From Bacteroidetes bacterium HGW-Bacteroidetes-10 (GTDB lineage Bacteria; Bacteroidota; Bacteroidia; Bacteroidales; UBA932), in NCBI GenBank assembly GCA_002842695.1, contig PHDT01000011.1:1-64000 (forward strand): a DNA stretch of 64,000 nucleotides. The letters are read 5' to 3'. A model generated the notes under the pieces. It made no database searches, was not told the DNA's origin, and was given only the letters and a program-made list of their open reading frames with translations. Shown here one piece after another: positions 1 to 8,070 of this stretch (the first letter of the stretch is position 1; the number at the start of each line of letters is the position of its first letter). A program made the translations under genes and the position numbers.

Positions 1-85
1 CCAGCATTGCTGAAACCTAAACCAGTCAACATAAACAGCGATTAGTCATGCAAGGGTGAAAAACCTTTGCCGAAGGCTAACTCTC

Positions 86-104
86 GCCGGGCATCCTGCC
101 CGGC
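86..104. repeat. Short GC-rich inverted repeat
   Basis: A perfect 7-bp stem (GCCGGGC/GCCCGGC) with a 5-nt loop. It stands in non-coding DNA, has no T-run behind it on either strand, and so does not look like an intrinsic terminator. It is the first of several palindromes between 80 and 480. Confidence 0.6.
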
Positions 105-191
105 ACCATTAAATCTAGTCACAGAGCCACTTTCGCCCCCATTTTCAATCAAACCCCGTACGGCCGTAACCCTCAGATCGTCAGCTAATAG

Positions 192-228
192 CACTTAGTC
201 CCCGCGGATCATCCGCGGGGACTAAGTG
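192..228. repeat. 37-bp perfect palindrome
   Basis: Two 18-bp arms, perfectly complementary, around a single central C at 210. The arms run from CACTTAGTCCCC to GGGGACTAAGTG. A further 9-bp inverted repeat (AGAGCCACT at 123-131, AGTGGCTCT at 225-233) overlaps its right end, so two alternative hairpins are possible. No T-tract follows on the plus strand. It could be an extragenic palindrome or a binding or recombination site; the sequence does not say which. Confidence 0.8.
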
Positions 229-252
229 GCTCTCCCTGATAGCTAGCTAGTT

Positions 253-306
253 ACAGCGATGCGGGTAGATTGCGAAACGATGACAGCAATGCGAGTGAAA
301 TGCAAT
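253..306. repeat. Imperfect direct repeat, 30-bp period
   Basis: ACAGCGATGCGGG at 253 recurs as ACAGCAATGCGAG at 283, and the following bases are also alike, giving two roughly 24-bp copies with about three quarters identity. The second copy runs into the left edge of the inverted-repeat element that starts at 307. Confidence 0.5.
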
Positions 307-482
307 GTCCAGGTTCTGCAAAAGCAAAATCGCAGTTTTTTAGCATATTTCTGATGTGTTTTCAGGAAAAAGGCTGAGGACTGTTTGACGAGCGTAGCGA
401 GGAGTCCCGCAAGCCCCTGAAAACACGAAGAAATAGGCGTTAAAAAAAAGCTGCGTTGCGTTGCAGAACCTGGACATGCAAT
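300..482. mobile_element. MITE-like foldback element with TIRs and TSD
   Basis: A 169-bp non-coding element (307-475) bounded by perfect 15-bp terminal inverted repeats, GTCCAGGTTCTGCAA at 307-321 and its exact complement at 461-475. It is flanked on both sides by the same 7 bases, ATGCAAT, at 300-306 and 476-482. Inside the termini the arms stay largely complementary (the TGTTTTCAGG near 356-365 pairs with CCTGAAAACA near 415-424), so most of the element folds into one long imperfect hairpin with a loop near 382-403 that holds GAGCGTAGCGAG. No transposase is encoded. Terminal repeats plus a flanking duplication are the hallmarks of a miniature inverted-repeat element moved in trans. The mobilising transposase is unknown. 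Confidence 0.7.
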
Positions 483-491
483 ATCAGAAAT

Positions 492-526
492 AAAAAAAGT
501 GCCCGAAATCGTTCGGACACTTTTCT
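492..526 (-). terminator. Intrinsic terminator for the aminotransferase gene
   Basis: On the minus strand a 12-bp stem with one mismatch (AAAGTGTCCGAA pairing with TTCGGGCACTTT, 4-nt loop) runs straight into a T-run (plus-strand A-run 492-498). It lies about 25 nt past the stop codon of the aminotransferase. Confidence 0.8.
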
Positions 527-548
527 GTTTGATGACTCGGCGAATCGC

Positions 549-1751
549 TTATTTGGTGGTTCTGCCGGGATATTGCTTAAGTGCAACTTCGAGGCATTTC
601 ATTGCAGCCTTGAGGTCTTCAACTTTGAGGACGTATGCAATACGAACTTCGTCGGTGCCTTTGCCCGGAGTTGCATAGAAACCTGCAGCTGGTGCAACCA
701 TTACTGTCTGGTTTTCATAGCTGAACTCTTCGAGCAGCCACTGAGCAAATTTATCGCTGTCGTCGATAGGTAGTCTGGCCACAGCATAGAAGGCACCCAT
801 AGGTTTAGGGCAGAATACACCCTCCATCTTGTTAAGAGCTTCAATAAGCACATCTCTTCTGTTCATATACTCAGAGCGTACTCCGTCAAAATACTCCTGA
901 GGAGTGCTGAGCGCACCTTCGGCTGCAATCTGTCCGTAGGCAGGAGAGCAGAGACGGGCCTGAGCAAATCTCAGAACGCCTGTCATTACATCTTTGTTTT
1001 TGGAAACGATTGCACCAATGCGAACGCCGCACAGGCTGTACCTTTTCGAAACTGAGTCAATAAGAATTACATTCTGCTCAATTCCGGGTACGTGCATTGC
1101 AGAGAAGTGAGGCTCGTCTGTGTAGCAGAACTCTCTGTATACCTCGTCAGAATAGAGGAAAATGTCATGTTTCTTAGCAATCTCACCAAGTCTTATGATT
1201 GACTCTTTTGTGTAGAGTGAACCGGTAGGGTTGCCCGGGTTGCAGACAATGATACCTTTGGTCTTTGGTGTGATGTATTTTTCGAATTCGCTTATATCAG
1301 GAAGAGCGAATCCGGTTTCAATTGTTGTTGGAACAGGCACAAGCTTAACATCGTTCTGAAGAGCGAATGAGTTGTAGTTTGTGTAGAACGGCTCCATTAC
1401 AATAACCTCGTCGTCCGGATTGCAGGTAACTGCGAGAGCAATCTGAAGAGCCTCGCTGCCCCCTGTTGTAATATTGATTTCGTCTGCAGTTACGTTAATG
1501 TTAATACCCTGGTAGTATTTTGCAAGACCATCTCTGTAGGTCTCAATACCGGCACTGTGCGGGTAAGATACAAGATCAAGAGTATTGTTTTTAACAGCGT
1601 CAAGGGCCTCCTTTGGTGATGCGATGTCCGGCTGTCCAATGTTCAGGTGATATACCTTAATGCCTCTCTTCTTTGCTGCCTCGGCATAAGGAACAAGTTT
1701 TCTGATTGGTGAAGCAGGCATCGTTTTTGCCTTTTTCGAAAGTGTAAGCAT
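549..1751 (-). CDS. Class I/II PLP-dependent aminotransferase
   Basis: A 400-residue fold-type I aminotransferase, cytosolic, of the AspC/PatA-like subgroup common in Bacteroidota. NPGNPTG lies at 171-177, SDEVY at 201-205 and the PLP lysine at K236 in DSVSKRYSLCG. A C-terminal arginine near 376 (EVRIAYVLK) is placed to hold the substrate carboxylate. Length is normal. The substrate cannot be told from the sequence; aspartate or another amino acid with 2-oxoglutarate is likely. It follows the PBP4-type peptidase on the same strand by 20 nt and ends at a clear terminator, so the two probably form an operon. A second Met at residue 11 is a possible alternative start. Confidence 0.88.
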   Translation of the reverse strand: MLTLSKKAKTMPASPIRKLVPYAEAAKKRGIKVYHLNIGQPDIASPKEALDAVKNNTLDLVSYPHSAGIETYRDGLAKYYQGININVTADEINITTGGSEALQIALAVTCNPDDEVIVMEPFYTNYNSFALQNDVKLVPVPTTIETGFALPDISEFEKYITPKTKGIIVCNPGNPTGSLYTKESIIRLGEIAKKHDIFLYSDEVYREFCYTDEPHFSAMHVPGIEQNVILIDSVSKRYSLCGVRIGAIVSKNKDVMTGVLRFAQARLCSPAYGQIAAEGALSTPQEYFDGVRSEYMNRRDVLIEALNKMEGVFCPKPMGAFYAVARLPIDDSDKFAQWLLEEFSYENQTVMVAPAAGFYATPGKGTDEVRIAYVLKVEDLKAAMKCLEVALKQYPGRTTK

Positions 1752-1771
1752 TTCTGTAAAATTTAATATAG

Positions 1772-3235
1772 TTATTTTATTAGTTCGTGTAAAAATCCCT
1801 CAATTGCAGGCTGCATCTGTGCTGTTCTAGCCTGATAGTTGTTTGTAAGTATTGCGAAATAGTACATTCCGCCATTTTTTCTCTCGGCATAACCTGCATA
1901 ACATCTGACACTGGAGAGAGAACCGCTTTTGGCATGTAATCTCTTCTTTTCTGACGGATCTGCTTTAGCAAGTACACTCTTGAGAGTTCCCGGACCGCCC
2001 GGTTGTGGTAAACTTTCAAAAAACAGTTCAAAGTTATCGTTTTTTTCTTTCAATTTCGTGAAATATTTACAGAAAAATCTGGCAGAGACATAATTCTGCC
2101 TTGACAAACCACTGCCGTCAATTTGCATGAATCCCCGCACTGGTAATCCCATAGAGCTCATAAGAGCATTCACGGCAACTCTGGCAGAATCATACGAGCC
2201 AACTCCTGTAATTTCCTTGCCAAGAGTCTTGTAAAGAGTTTCGGCATAAAAGTTATTGCTGATTCTGTTTGTAACATTCACAATCTTGAACAGTTCCGGA
2301 GAGTAAGTCTCCCCAATTATTCTGATTTGCTCCTGAGGAACAACATTGTAACTTTCCGAATCATATGCAAGAGGGTTGCTCTCTATACCATTGATTGATA
2401 AATATTTGCGAAATTCCTCTGCACATGCTACTGCAGGGAATTTAGTTGAACCGGTTATAGTTACAGTGTCTTTATCCTGAGGTATCGTTCCTGAAAACTT
2501 AACGGTTCTGGAGAGGTCAGTAACTCTGTAATCTGTATTGGGACTCTTTCCTGAAGGACCTGTAACAATATTGTTTCTGATTGCAAGGCCTGGAACAACA
2601 GGGTAAACAGATGCAATTTTTGCGGGAACACCTGTTCCTCCGGCATGAGTAAAACGAAATTCCTGAAGATTTTCCATAAAGGAGAGACCCGAAGGGCCGC
2701 TGCCGTAATATGGCCCAAGGTTGCTTACAGACCAGCTTCCGGGAACAACTTCATTTTCAAAAAAGCGATCGTCTCCAATAATATTACCTGATATCTTGGT
2801 TATTCCTGCAAGTCTTACGGAGTTTGCCCATACACCAAATATTGAGTCAACCGGATAGGCCAGAGTATCTTTTGAACCAAGAGTTGGGTCTCCTCCGCCA
2901 ACAATGTACAGGTCGCCGTATAAAATACCGTCCCTGATTTCGCCAGTATATCCGATTCTGGTTCTAAATCTGTAATTGGGACCCAGCACCTTCATAGCAA
3001 GTCCGGTTGAGATTGTCTTCATTGTGGATGCTGTGAGAAGAGGCATATCAGGATTCCATGATGCTACTGTTTTGCCCTTTTCGTCAGTGACCATAATTCC
3101 AACGACTGAGTTAGAGAAAAGAGTGTCTTTTTTAAGTTTTTCGACATACTTCTGGATGTTGTTCTTTTGTGCACTGGCATTCATGCTGTTGAGAATTAGT
3201 GCCAGAAGCGTCACAAAAACGGCTGCCTGTTTCAT
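1772..3235 (-). CDS. dacB: D-alanyl-D-alanine carboxypeptidase/endopeptidase (PBP4, S13)
   Basis: A 487-residue periplasmic penicillin-binding protein of peptidase family S13. It trims D-Ala from stem peptides and cuts 4-3 cross-links in peptidoglycan. The N-terminus is a Sec signal peptide with likely cleavage after ASA near residue 22. The three active-site motifs are intact: S70-T-M-K73, S326-N-N, and K436-S-G in HAKSGSL, with KSG in place of the more usual KTG. The long stretch between motifs one and two holds the extra domains typical of this family. It is first in a minus-strand pair with the aminotransferase and has a TACATTTG box about 25 nt upstream. The function is firm. Confidence 0.93.
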   Translation of the reverse strand: MKQAAVFVTLLALILNSMNASAQKNNIQKYVEKLKKDTLFSNSVVGIMVTDEKGKTVASWNPDMPLLTASTMKTISTGLAMKVLGPNYRFRTRIGYTGEIRDGILYGDLYIVGGGDPTLGSKDTLAYPVDSIFGVWANSVRLAGITKISGNIIGDDRFFENEVVPGSWSVSNLGPYYGSGPSGLSFMENLQEFRFTHAGGTGVPAKIASVYPVVPGLAIRNNIVTGPSGKSPNTDYRVTDLSRTVKFSGTIPQDKDTVTITGSTKFPAVACAEEFRKYLSINGIESNPLAYDSESYNVVPQEQIRIIGETYSPELFKIVNVTNRISNNFYAETLYKTLGKEITGVGSYDSARVAVNALMSSMGLPVRGFMQIDGSGLSRQNYVSARFFCKYFTKLKEKNDNFELFFESLPQPGGPGTLKSVLAKADPSEKKRLHAKSGSLSSVRCYAGYAERKNGGMYYFAILTNNYQARTAQMQPAIEGFLHELIK

Positions 3236-3259
3236 GTTTTACAGTTATTAGGGTTTATG

Positions 3260-3267
3260 CAAATGTA
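3260..3267 (-). promoter_or_regulatory. dacB -7 box (TACATTTG)
   Basis: A match to the Bacteroidota -7 consensus TAnnTTTG on the minus strand, 25 nt before the dacB start, in a divergent intergenic region of 106 bp shared with glnN. I saw no convincing -33 element. Confidence 0.6.
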
Positions 3268-3299
3268 TAAAAAATGGGGCTTCATTTTTAAATTTTAGT

Positions 3300-3307
3300 T
3301 ACATTTG
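3300..3307 (+). promoter_or_regulatory. glnN -7 box (TACATTTG)
   Basis: A TAnnTTTG match 34 nt upstream of the glutamine synthetase start codon on the plus strand. It faces away from the dacB box at 3260-3267. Confidence 0.6.
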
Positions 3308-3341
3308 CCCGATTAATAACCCCCAATCAAATATTTCAAAA

Positions 3342-5528
3342 ATGAGCAGCTTTAGAAAACGAGCTCTTGACGAGTTTGCAACCCACAAGCCGGAACGGTT
3401 CTTTGTTGAAAATCAGCCGGTATCGCAGTATTTTGGTCAAAATGTATTTGACGTCGAGAAAATGCGCAGATATCTCTCTGCAGAGGCTTTTGAAGCTGTC
3501 CAGGCAGCCGTAAATGAAGGTCTGAAAATTGAAAGGGGTGTTGCAAACCAGATAGCTTCGGGGATGAAGGCCTGGGCTGTGGAGATGGGAGCAACACACT
3601 ACACTCACTGGTTCCATCCTCTGACAGATGCAACTGCTGAGAAACATGAGGCTTTTGTAGATCCTTCCAAAAACGGAGGTGTATTCGAAAATTTCCGCGG
3701 TGAGGCACTTGTTCAGCAGGAGCCTGATGCATCAAGTTTTCCTCACGGTGGCTTGAGAAACACATTCGAAGCCCGTGGTTATACTGCATGGGACCCAACT
3801 TCACCGGCATTTATCATTGATCAGACACTTTGCATCCCAACAGTGTTTGTTTCCTATACAGGAGAGTCTCTCGACCAGAAGACTCCCCATCTTAAATCTC
3901 TGCAGGCACTTGACAAAGCTTCGGTAGAACTTGTACAGATGTTTGATCCTGATGTTAAAAGGGTTAACTCAGTTCTTGGAATTGAACAGGAGTATTTCCT
4001 TGTGGACGAAGCTCTCTTCCGTGCCAGACCTGACCTTATGCTTTGTAACAGAACCCTTCTGGGACATACATCTGCAAAGGATCAGCAGCTGGAGGACCAC
4101 TATTTTGGAGCTATCCCTTCCAGGGTAATGGCATTCATGAAGGATTTCGAAACTGAGGCATACAAACTGGGCGTGGTTCTTAAAACCCGTCACAATGAAG
4201 TTGCCCCTAACCAGTTTGAATTTGCTCCATATCATGCTGAGGCAAACCTCTCTGTAGATCACAATCTCATGATGATGATTCTCATGAGAAAGATTGCCAA
4301 GAAACATAAACTGAAAGTAATATTCCATGAAAAACCATTTGCAGGTATAAACGGCTCAGGCAAGCACTGCAACTGGTCTATGGTAACAGATAAAGGAACC
4401 AATCTTCTTTCACCGGGCAAGACACCGGGCAAGAACCTGCAGTTTCTGAGCTTTTTTGTCTCAGTAATAAGGGCTGTATATGAGCATCACCACTTGCTTA
4501 TGGCAAGTGTTGCCAACCTCAACAACTCTTACCGCCTTGGCGGAAACGAGGCTCCTCCTGCAGTTATGTCTGTCTTTGTTGGAAGAACATTATCTGGTGT
4601 TCTGGATTCAATTGAGCAGATGTCAACAAATCATGTAACAGAGAAAGAGATTGACAACAGAATGAACGTTGTAGGCAAGATTCCTGAGATTCTTCCTGAC
4701 AACACAGACAGAAACAGAACATCTCCGTTTGCCTTTACCGGTAACAGGTTTGAGTTCCGCGCAGTTGGGTCTTCTGTGAATGTTGCATCTTCAATGTATA
4801 TTCTCAATGCAGCAGTTGCTCAGCAGCTAACAAGATTCAGAAAACTGGCACAGGCAAGAATTGCAAAGGGTGCTTCACAGAATGAGGCTCTGCTTGAGAC
4901 AATCAGAGAGTTTATTATTGAATCGAAACTTATAAGATTTGAAGGAAACGGTTATAGTAAGGAGTGGCATGAAGAGGCTATCAGCAGAGGTCTGAAGGGC
5001 ATTTCAAATGTGCCTGAGGCGTATAAGGCATACCTTGAGGAGAATTCAATTAACCTTATGAAGGAGACTGATATTCTTACAGTCAGAGAGGTTGAGGCCC
5101 GCTTTGAGGTTATGAATGAAATATATCTCAAAAAACTTCAAATTGAAGCAAGAGTTTTGGGAGATCTTACAATCAATCATATTATCCCAACTGCAATTAA
5201 GTTTCAGAATTCTCTTATTCAGAATGTTGTGGGTATTAAAGAGCTGTTTGGCCCTGAAAAATACAAGACAATGTCTGAGAGGCAGCTGGTTGCCATTGAA
5301 AAGATATCCGGCTATATACAGGTTCTCAGAGAAGATTTCCACGGAATGATTGAGGCCAGAAAATCTGCAAACCAGATTGAGAGCTACTCTGAGAGAGCTA
5401 TGGTTTATTCAAACACAGTACTCCCTTATATGGAGAAGATCAGAAGAGTTGTTGACAAACTTGAAATGGTTGTGGATGACGAACTGTGGCCGCTTCCAAA
5501 ATACAGAGAGCTGCTGTTTTTAAGGTAA
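3342..5528 (+). CDS. glnN: Glutamine synthetase type III
   Basis: A 728-residue GSIII enzyme that makes glutamine from glutamate, ammonia and ATP. The length and the N-terminal GSIII block (PVSQYFGQNVFD near residues 26-37) separate it from the 450-470-residue type I enzyme. The nucleotide and glutamate-binding segment GINGSGKHCNWSM lies near residues 333-345, and NRTSPFAFTGNRFEFR farther on is the conserved catalytic C-terminal block. GSIII is the usual or only glutamine synthetase in many Bacteroidales and forms dodecamers in the cytosol. It has its own promoter box and is followed by purM after 15 nt; purine synthesis is a large user of glutamine, so co-transcription would make sense, but that is inference. 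Confidence 0.96.
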   Translation: MSSFRKRALDEFATHKPERFFVENQPVSQYFGQNVFDVEKMRRYLSAEAFEAVQAAVNEGLKIERGVANQIASGMKAWAVEMGATHYTHWFHPLTDATAEKHEAFVDPSKNGGVFENFRGEALVQQEPDASSFPHGGLRNTFEARGYTAWDPTSPAFIIDQTLCIPTVFVSYTGESLDQKTPHLKSLQALDKASVELVQMFDPDVKRVNSVLGIEQEYFLVDEALFRARPDLMLCNRTLLGHTSAKDQQLEDHYFGAIPSRVMAFMKDFETEAYKLGVVLKTRHNEVAPNQFEFAPYHAEANLSVDHNLMMMILMRKIAKKHKLKVIFHEKPFAGINGSGKHCNWSMVTDKGTNLLSPGKTPGKNLQFLSFFVSVIRAVYEHHHLLMASVANLNNSYRLGGNEAPPAVMSVFVGRTLSGVLDSIEQMSTNHVTEKEIDNRMNVVGKIPEILPDNTDRNRTSPFAFTGNRFEFRAVGSSVNVASSMYILNAAVAQQLTRFRKLAQARIAKGASQNEALLETIREFIIESKLIRFEGNGYSKEWHEEAISRGLKGISNVPEAYKAYLEENSINLMKETDILTVREVEARFEVMNEIYLKKLQIEARVLGDLTINHIIPTAIKFQNSLIQNVVGIKELFGPEKYKTMSERQLVAIEKISGYIQVLREDFHGMIEARKSANQIESYSERAMVYSNTVLPYMEKIRRVVDKLEMVVDDELWPLPKYRELLFLR

Positions 5529-5543
5529 TAATTAAGAAAAGAT

Positions 5544-6731
5544 ATGACGCAAAAGGGCACCGAGGCACAAAAGTATGCATTGAGGGGAGTTTCATCCTCT
5601 AAGGCAGATGTTCACAAAGCGATTGAAAATATTGACAAGGGACTTTTCCCCGGTGCATTCTGTAAAATTGTGCCGGATTATCTCACAGGCGATCCCGAAT
5701 ATGCACTGGTAATGCATGCAGACGGAGCAGGAACAAAATCCTCTCTTGCATATGCATACTGGCGTGAAACCGGCGACCTAAGTGTCTGGAGAGGAATTGC
5801 TCAGGATGCAGTTGTAATGAACACAGACGATCTTATCTGTGTAGGTGTTACAGATGAAATTGTACTCTCTTCTACAATTGGCCGTAATAAAAACCGCATA
5901 CCCGGAGCTGTGATCTCTGAGATTATCAAAGGTACTGAAGAGTTTGCCGGTAAGATGGCCTCTTATGGTATCAATATCAGACTTACAGGAGGAGAAACTG
6001 CAGATGTGGGCGACCTGGTTCAGACTGTAATAGTTGATTCAACTGTATGCGCCAGAATTAAAAGGTCTGATGTTATTGACAATGCCAAAATTGTACCCGG
6101 AGATGTAATCATTGGACTAAGTTCATACGGGAAGGCGGATTACGAAGATGAGTACAATGGCGGAACAGGCAGCAACGGACTTACATCTGCAAGGCACGAC
6201 CTCTTCTCTTCTGAAGTTGGTGCAAAATACCCGGAAACATACGACCAGAACATACCATCGGAGGTTGTCTACACAGGAAGCAAACAGCTTGCAGAGAGAG
6301 AACCTGAGACCGGAGTAACCTACGGAAAACTGCTGCTCTCTCCAACCCGGACTTATGCTCCGGTAATCAGGGAGATGCTTGCAGGTTTTCGCCCTTATAT
6401 CCATGGAATGGTACACTGCTCGGGTGGCGGGCAGACAAAGGTTCTTCACTTTATTGACAAGCTCAGAATTGTGAAGGATAACATGTTCCCTGTACCTCCA
6501 CTTTTCAGGGTTATTCAGGAGGAGTCAGGTACTCCGTGGAAAGAGATGTACACTGTATTTAACATGGGCCACAGAATGGAGATTTATGCAAATGAATCTG
6601 TTGCCGGCAAACTCATGGAGATATCCCGCAAATATGGTATCGATGCGCAGATAATCGGACGCGTGTACGAATCGGCAGAGAGTGAAGTTTTAATCAAATC
6701 TCAATATGGTGAATTTTCATATGGTAAATAG
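5544..6731 (+). CDS. purM: Phosphoribosylformylglycinamidine cyclo-ligase (AIR synthase)
   Basis: A 395-residue PurM-family protein. AIR synthase closes the imidazole ring of FGAM with ATP in the fifth step of purine synthesis. The glycine-rich ATP-binding segment HADGAGTKSSLAY lies near residues 58-70, and a GGETADVGD motif follows in the middle. It is about 50 residues longer than the E. coli enzyme, with an insertion around residues 190-260, as I know from other Bacteroidota versions. It follows glnN by 15 nt. Its 3' end overlaps the next gene by 11-26 bp depending on which start that gene uses, which implies translational coupling. Confidence 0.9.
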   Translation: MTQKGTEAQKYALRGVSSSKADVHKAIENIDKGLFPGAFCKIVPDYLTGDPEYALVMHADGAGTKSSLAYAYWRETGDLSVWRGIAQDAVVMNTDDLICVGVTDEIVLSSTIGRNKNRIPGAVISEIIKGTEEFAGKMASYGINIRLTGGETADVGDLVQTVIVDSTVCARIKRSDVIDNAKIVPGDVIIGLSSYGKADYEDEYNGGTGSNGLTSARHDLFSSEVGAKYPETYDQNIPSEVVYTGSKQLAEREPETGVTYGKLLLSPTRTYAPVIREMLAGFRPYIHGMVHCSGGGQTKVLHFIDKLRIVKDNMFPVPPLFRVIQEESGTPWKEMYTVFNMGHRMEIYANESVAGKLMEISRKYGIDAQIIGRVYESAESEVLIKSQYGEFSYGK

Positions 6732-8067
6732 GTTGTCAGGAGCATTGCTCCTTTCCCTGGTTATACTTTGGGGATGTAACGGAGAGAGCGGAAAAGCTTC
6801 TGCTGAGATGCCGGTTGGCATGTTTGACTCAGGCACCGGAGGCCTTACTGTAATGGAGGCATTTCTTGCCCTGGATGAGTTTGATAACTCAACCGGAGAG
6901 TCCGGCTCAGATGGTATTCCGGATTTCAGGGGAGAGCTTTTCACTTTTCTTGCAGATCAGGCCAATATGCCTTACGGCGTTTACAATGCTGAGGGTAAGG
7001 GAGACTATCTGAAAGAGCTTATACTTAATGACGCAAAATTTCTGACCACAGCTCCCAATAACTCCAAAATTGTTGTGGTTGCATGCAATACGGCAACTGC
7101 ATACGGATTGACAGATATTGACGGATACCTTAAACAGTCCGGAACCGGTGTGAAGGTTATTGGTGTTATTAATGCTGCCGTAAAGGCACTCATGGAAAAT
7201 ATTCCTTCGGGGGAGAAGGCCTCTGTTGGAGTAATGGCTACAGCAGGAACTATATCGTCAGGCGGTTATGAGAGAACAATTCTGGAAGCATTCAGACAAA
7301 GAGGAGACTCATTGATGCCTTATGTTTTCAATCAGCCTGGTGTGGGCTTTGCCGAAGCTGTGGATATGGAGCCTAGTTTCCTTAAAACATCTGCCACCGC
7401 TCCAAGGGATGAGTATAAAGGACCACAGGCCGGCAGCGGAGCCGGGGAGATAAATCCGGAGCTTATGAAAGTTTACCGGTTTGACACTTCAAACAATGCC
7501 CTGCTTGTTGAAAAGGGCTCTGAAGGATATAAGAAAATTCAACTGAACTCAGCTGGCAACTATGCCCGGTTTCATATGGTCTCTCTGGTTGAAAACCTGA
7601 GAAAAAGCGGAGCCGGAGTTCCAATGAAGAACATAATACTTGGATGTACACACTATCCCTATCTTTTGGATACGCTTGAAAAAGTTGCATCTGAACTTCG
7701 CGAACTGATAATTGACGGCAGGTATCCATACAGAGATCTGCTGCCGGAAAAGATTAATTTTATCGATCCTGCAAAATATGTGGCTATTGAGAGCTATATT
7801 TCTCTGAGGGACGATAACCTCCTGGCCCGCAGGGAGGGAGAGAGCTCTCTCAGGAGCTTTATCAGCATACCTGCGCCGGGAACCGACTCATCGTTGCTTG
7901 ACGAAAGAGGAGGGTTCACCTACAGCTTCAAGTACGGAAGAGTTCCGGGAGAAGCAAGCAAAACTTACATTATTGAAGAGCTGCAGAACAGGCATATGCC
8001 GGTTGAGAGTATACAAAGGATAAGGGAGCGTCTGCCCCTTACTTTCAGCTTGATGAAAATTGACTAA
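6721..8067 (+). CDS. Glutamate-racemase-like lipoprotein
   Basis: A 448-residue protein of the Asp/Glu racemase superfamily with a lipoprotein signal: basic N-terminus, hydrophobic run and lipobox ending in C19 (ILWGC). I chose the ATG at 6721 because it leaves an ordinary signal peptide; an in-frame ATG at 6706 adds five residues. The racemase motifs are all present: FDSGTGGLT near residue 35, VACNTATA with C122, and LGCTHYPYL with C309, the two cysteines being the general acid/base pair of MurI. It differs from MurI (about 265 residues) by its export signal, an insertion of about 100 residues between the cysteines, and a C-terminal extension. The likely site is the periplasmic face of a membrane. 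The substrate is unknown. Confidence 0.8.
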   Translation: MVNRLSGALLLSLVILWGCNGESGKASAEMPVGMFDSGTGGLTVMEAFLALDEFDNSTGESGSDGIPDFRGELFTFLADQANMPYGVYNAEGKGDYLKELILNDAKFLTTAPNNSKIVVVACNTATAYGLTDIDGYLKQSGTGVKVIGVINAAVKALMENIPSGEKASVGVMATAGTISSGGYERTILEAFRQRGDSLMPYVFNQPGVGFAEAVDMEPSFLKTSATAPRDEYKGPQAGSGAGEINPELMKVYRFDTSNNALLVEKGSEGYKKIQLNSAGNYARFHMVSLVENLRKSGAGVPMKNIILGCTHYPYLLDTLEKVASELRELIIDGRYPYRDLLPEKINFIDPAKYVAIESYISLRDDNLLARREGESSLRSFISIPAPGTDSSLLDERGGFTYSFKYGRVPGEASKTYIIEELQNRHMPVESIQRIRERLPLTFSLMKID

Positions 8068-8070
8068 CTG

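Noticed and set aside
192-228. Palindrome as an intrinsic terminator
   Set aside because: No T-run follows on either strand, and the aminotransferase already has a good terminator at 492-526.
456-773. Open frame of 105 codons on the plus strand over the end of the aminotransferase gene
   Set aside because: It is the antisense of a well-supported gene, starts inside the inverted-repeat element and has no recognisable domain.
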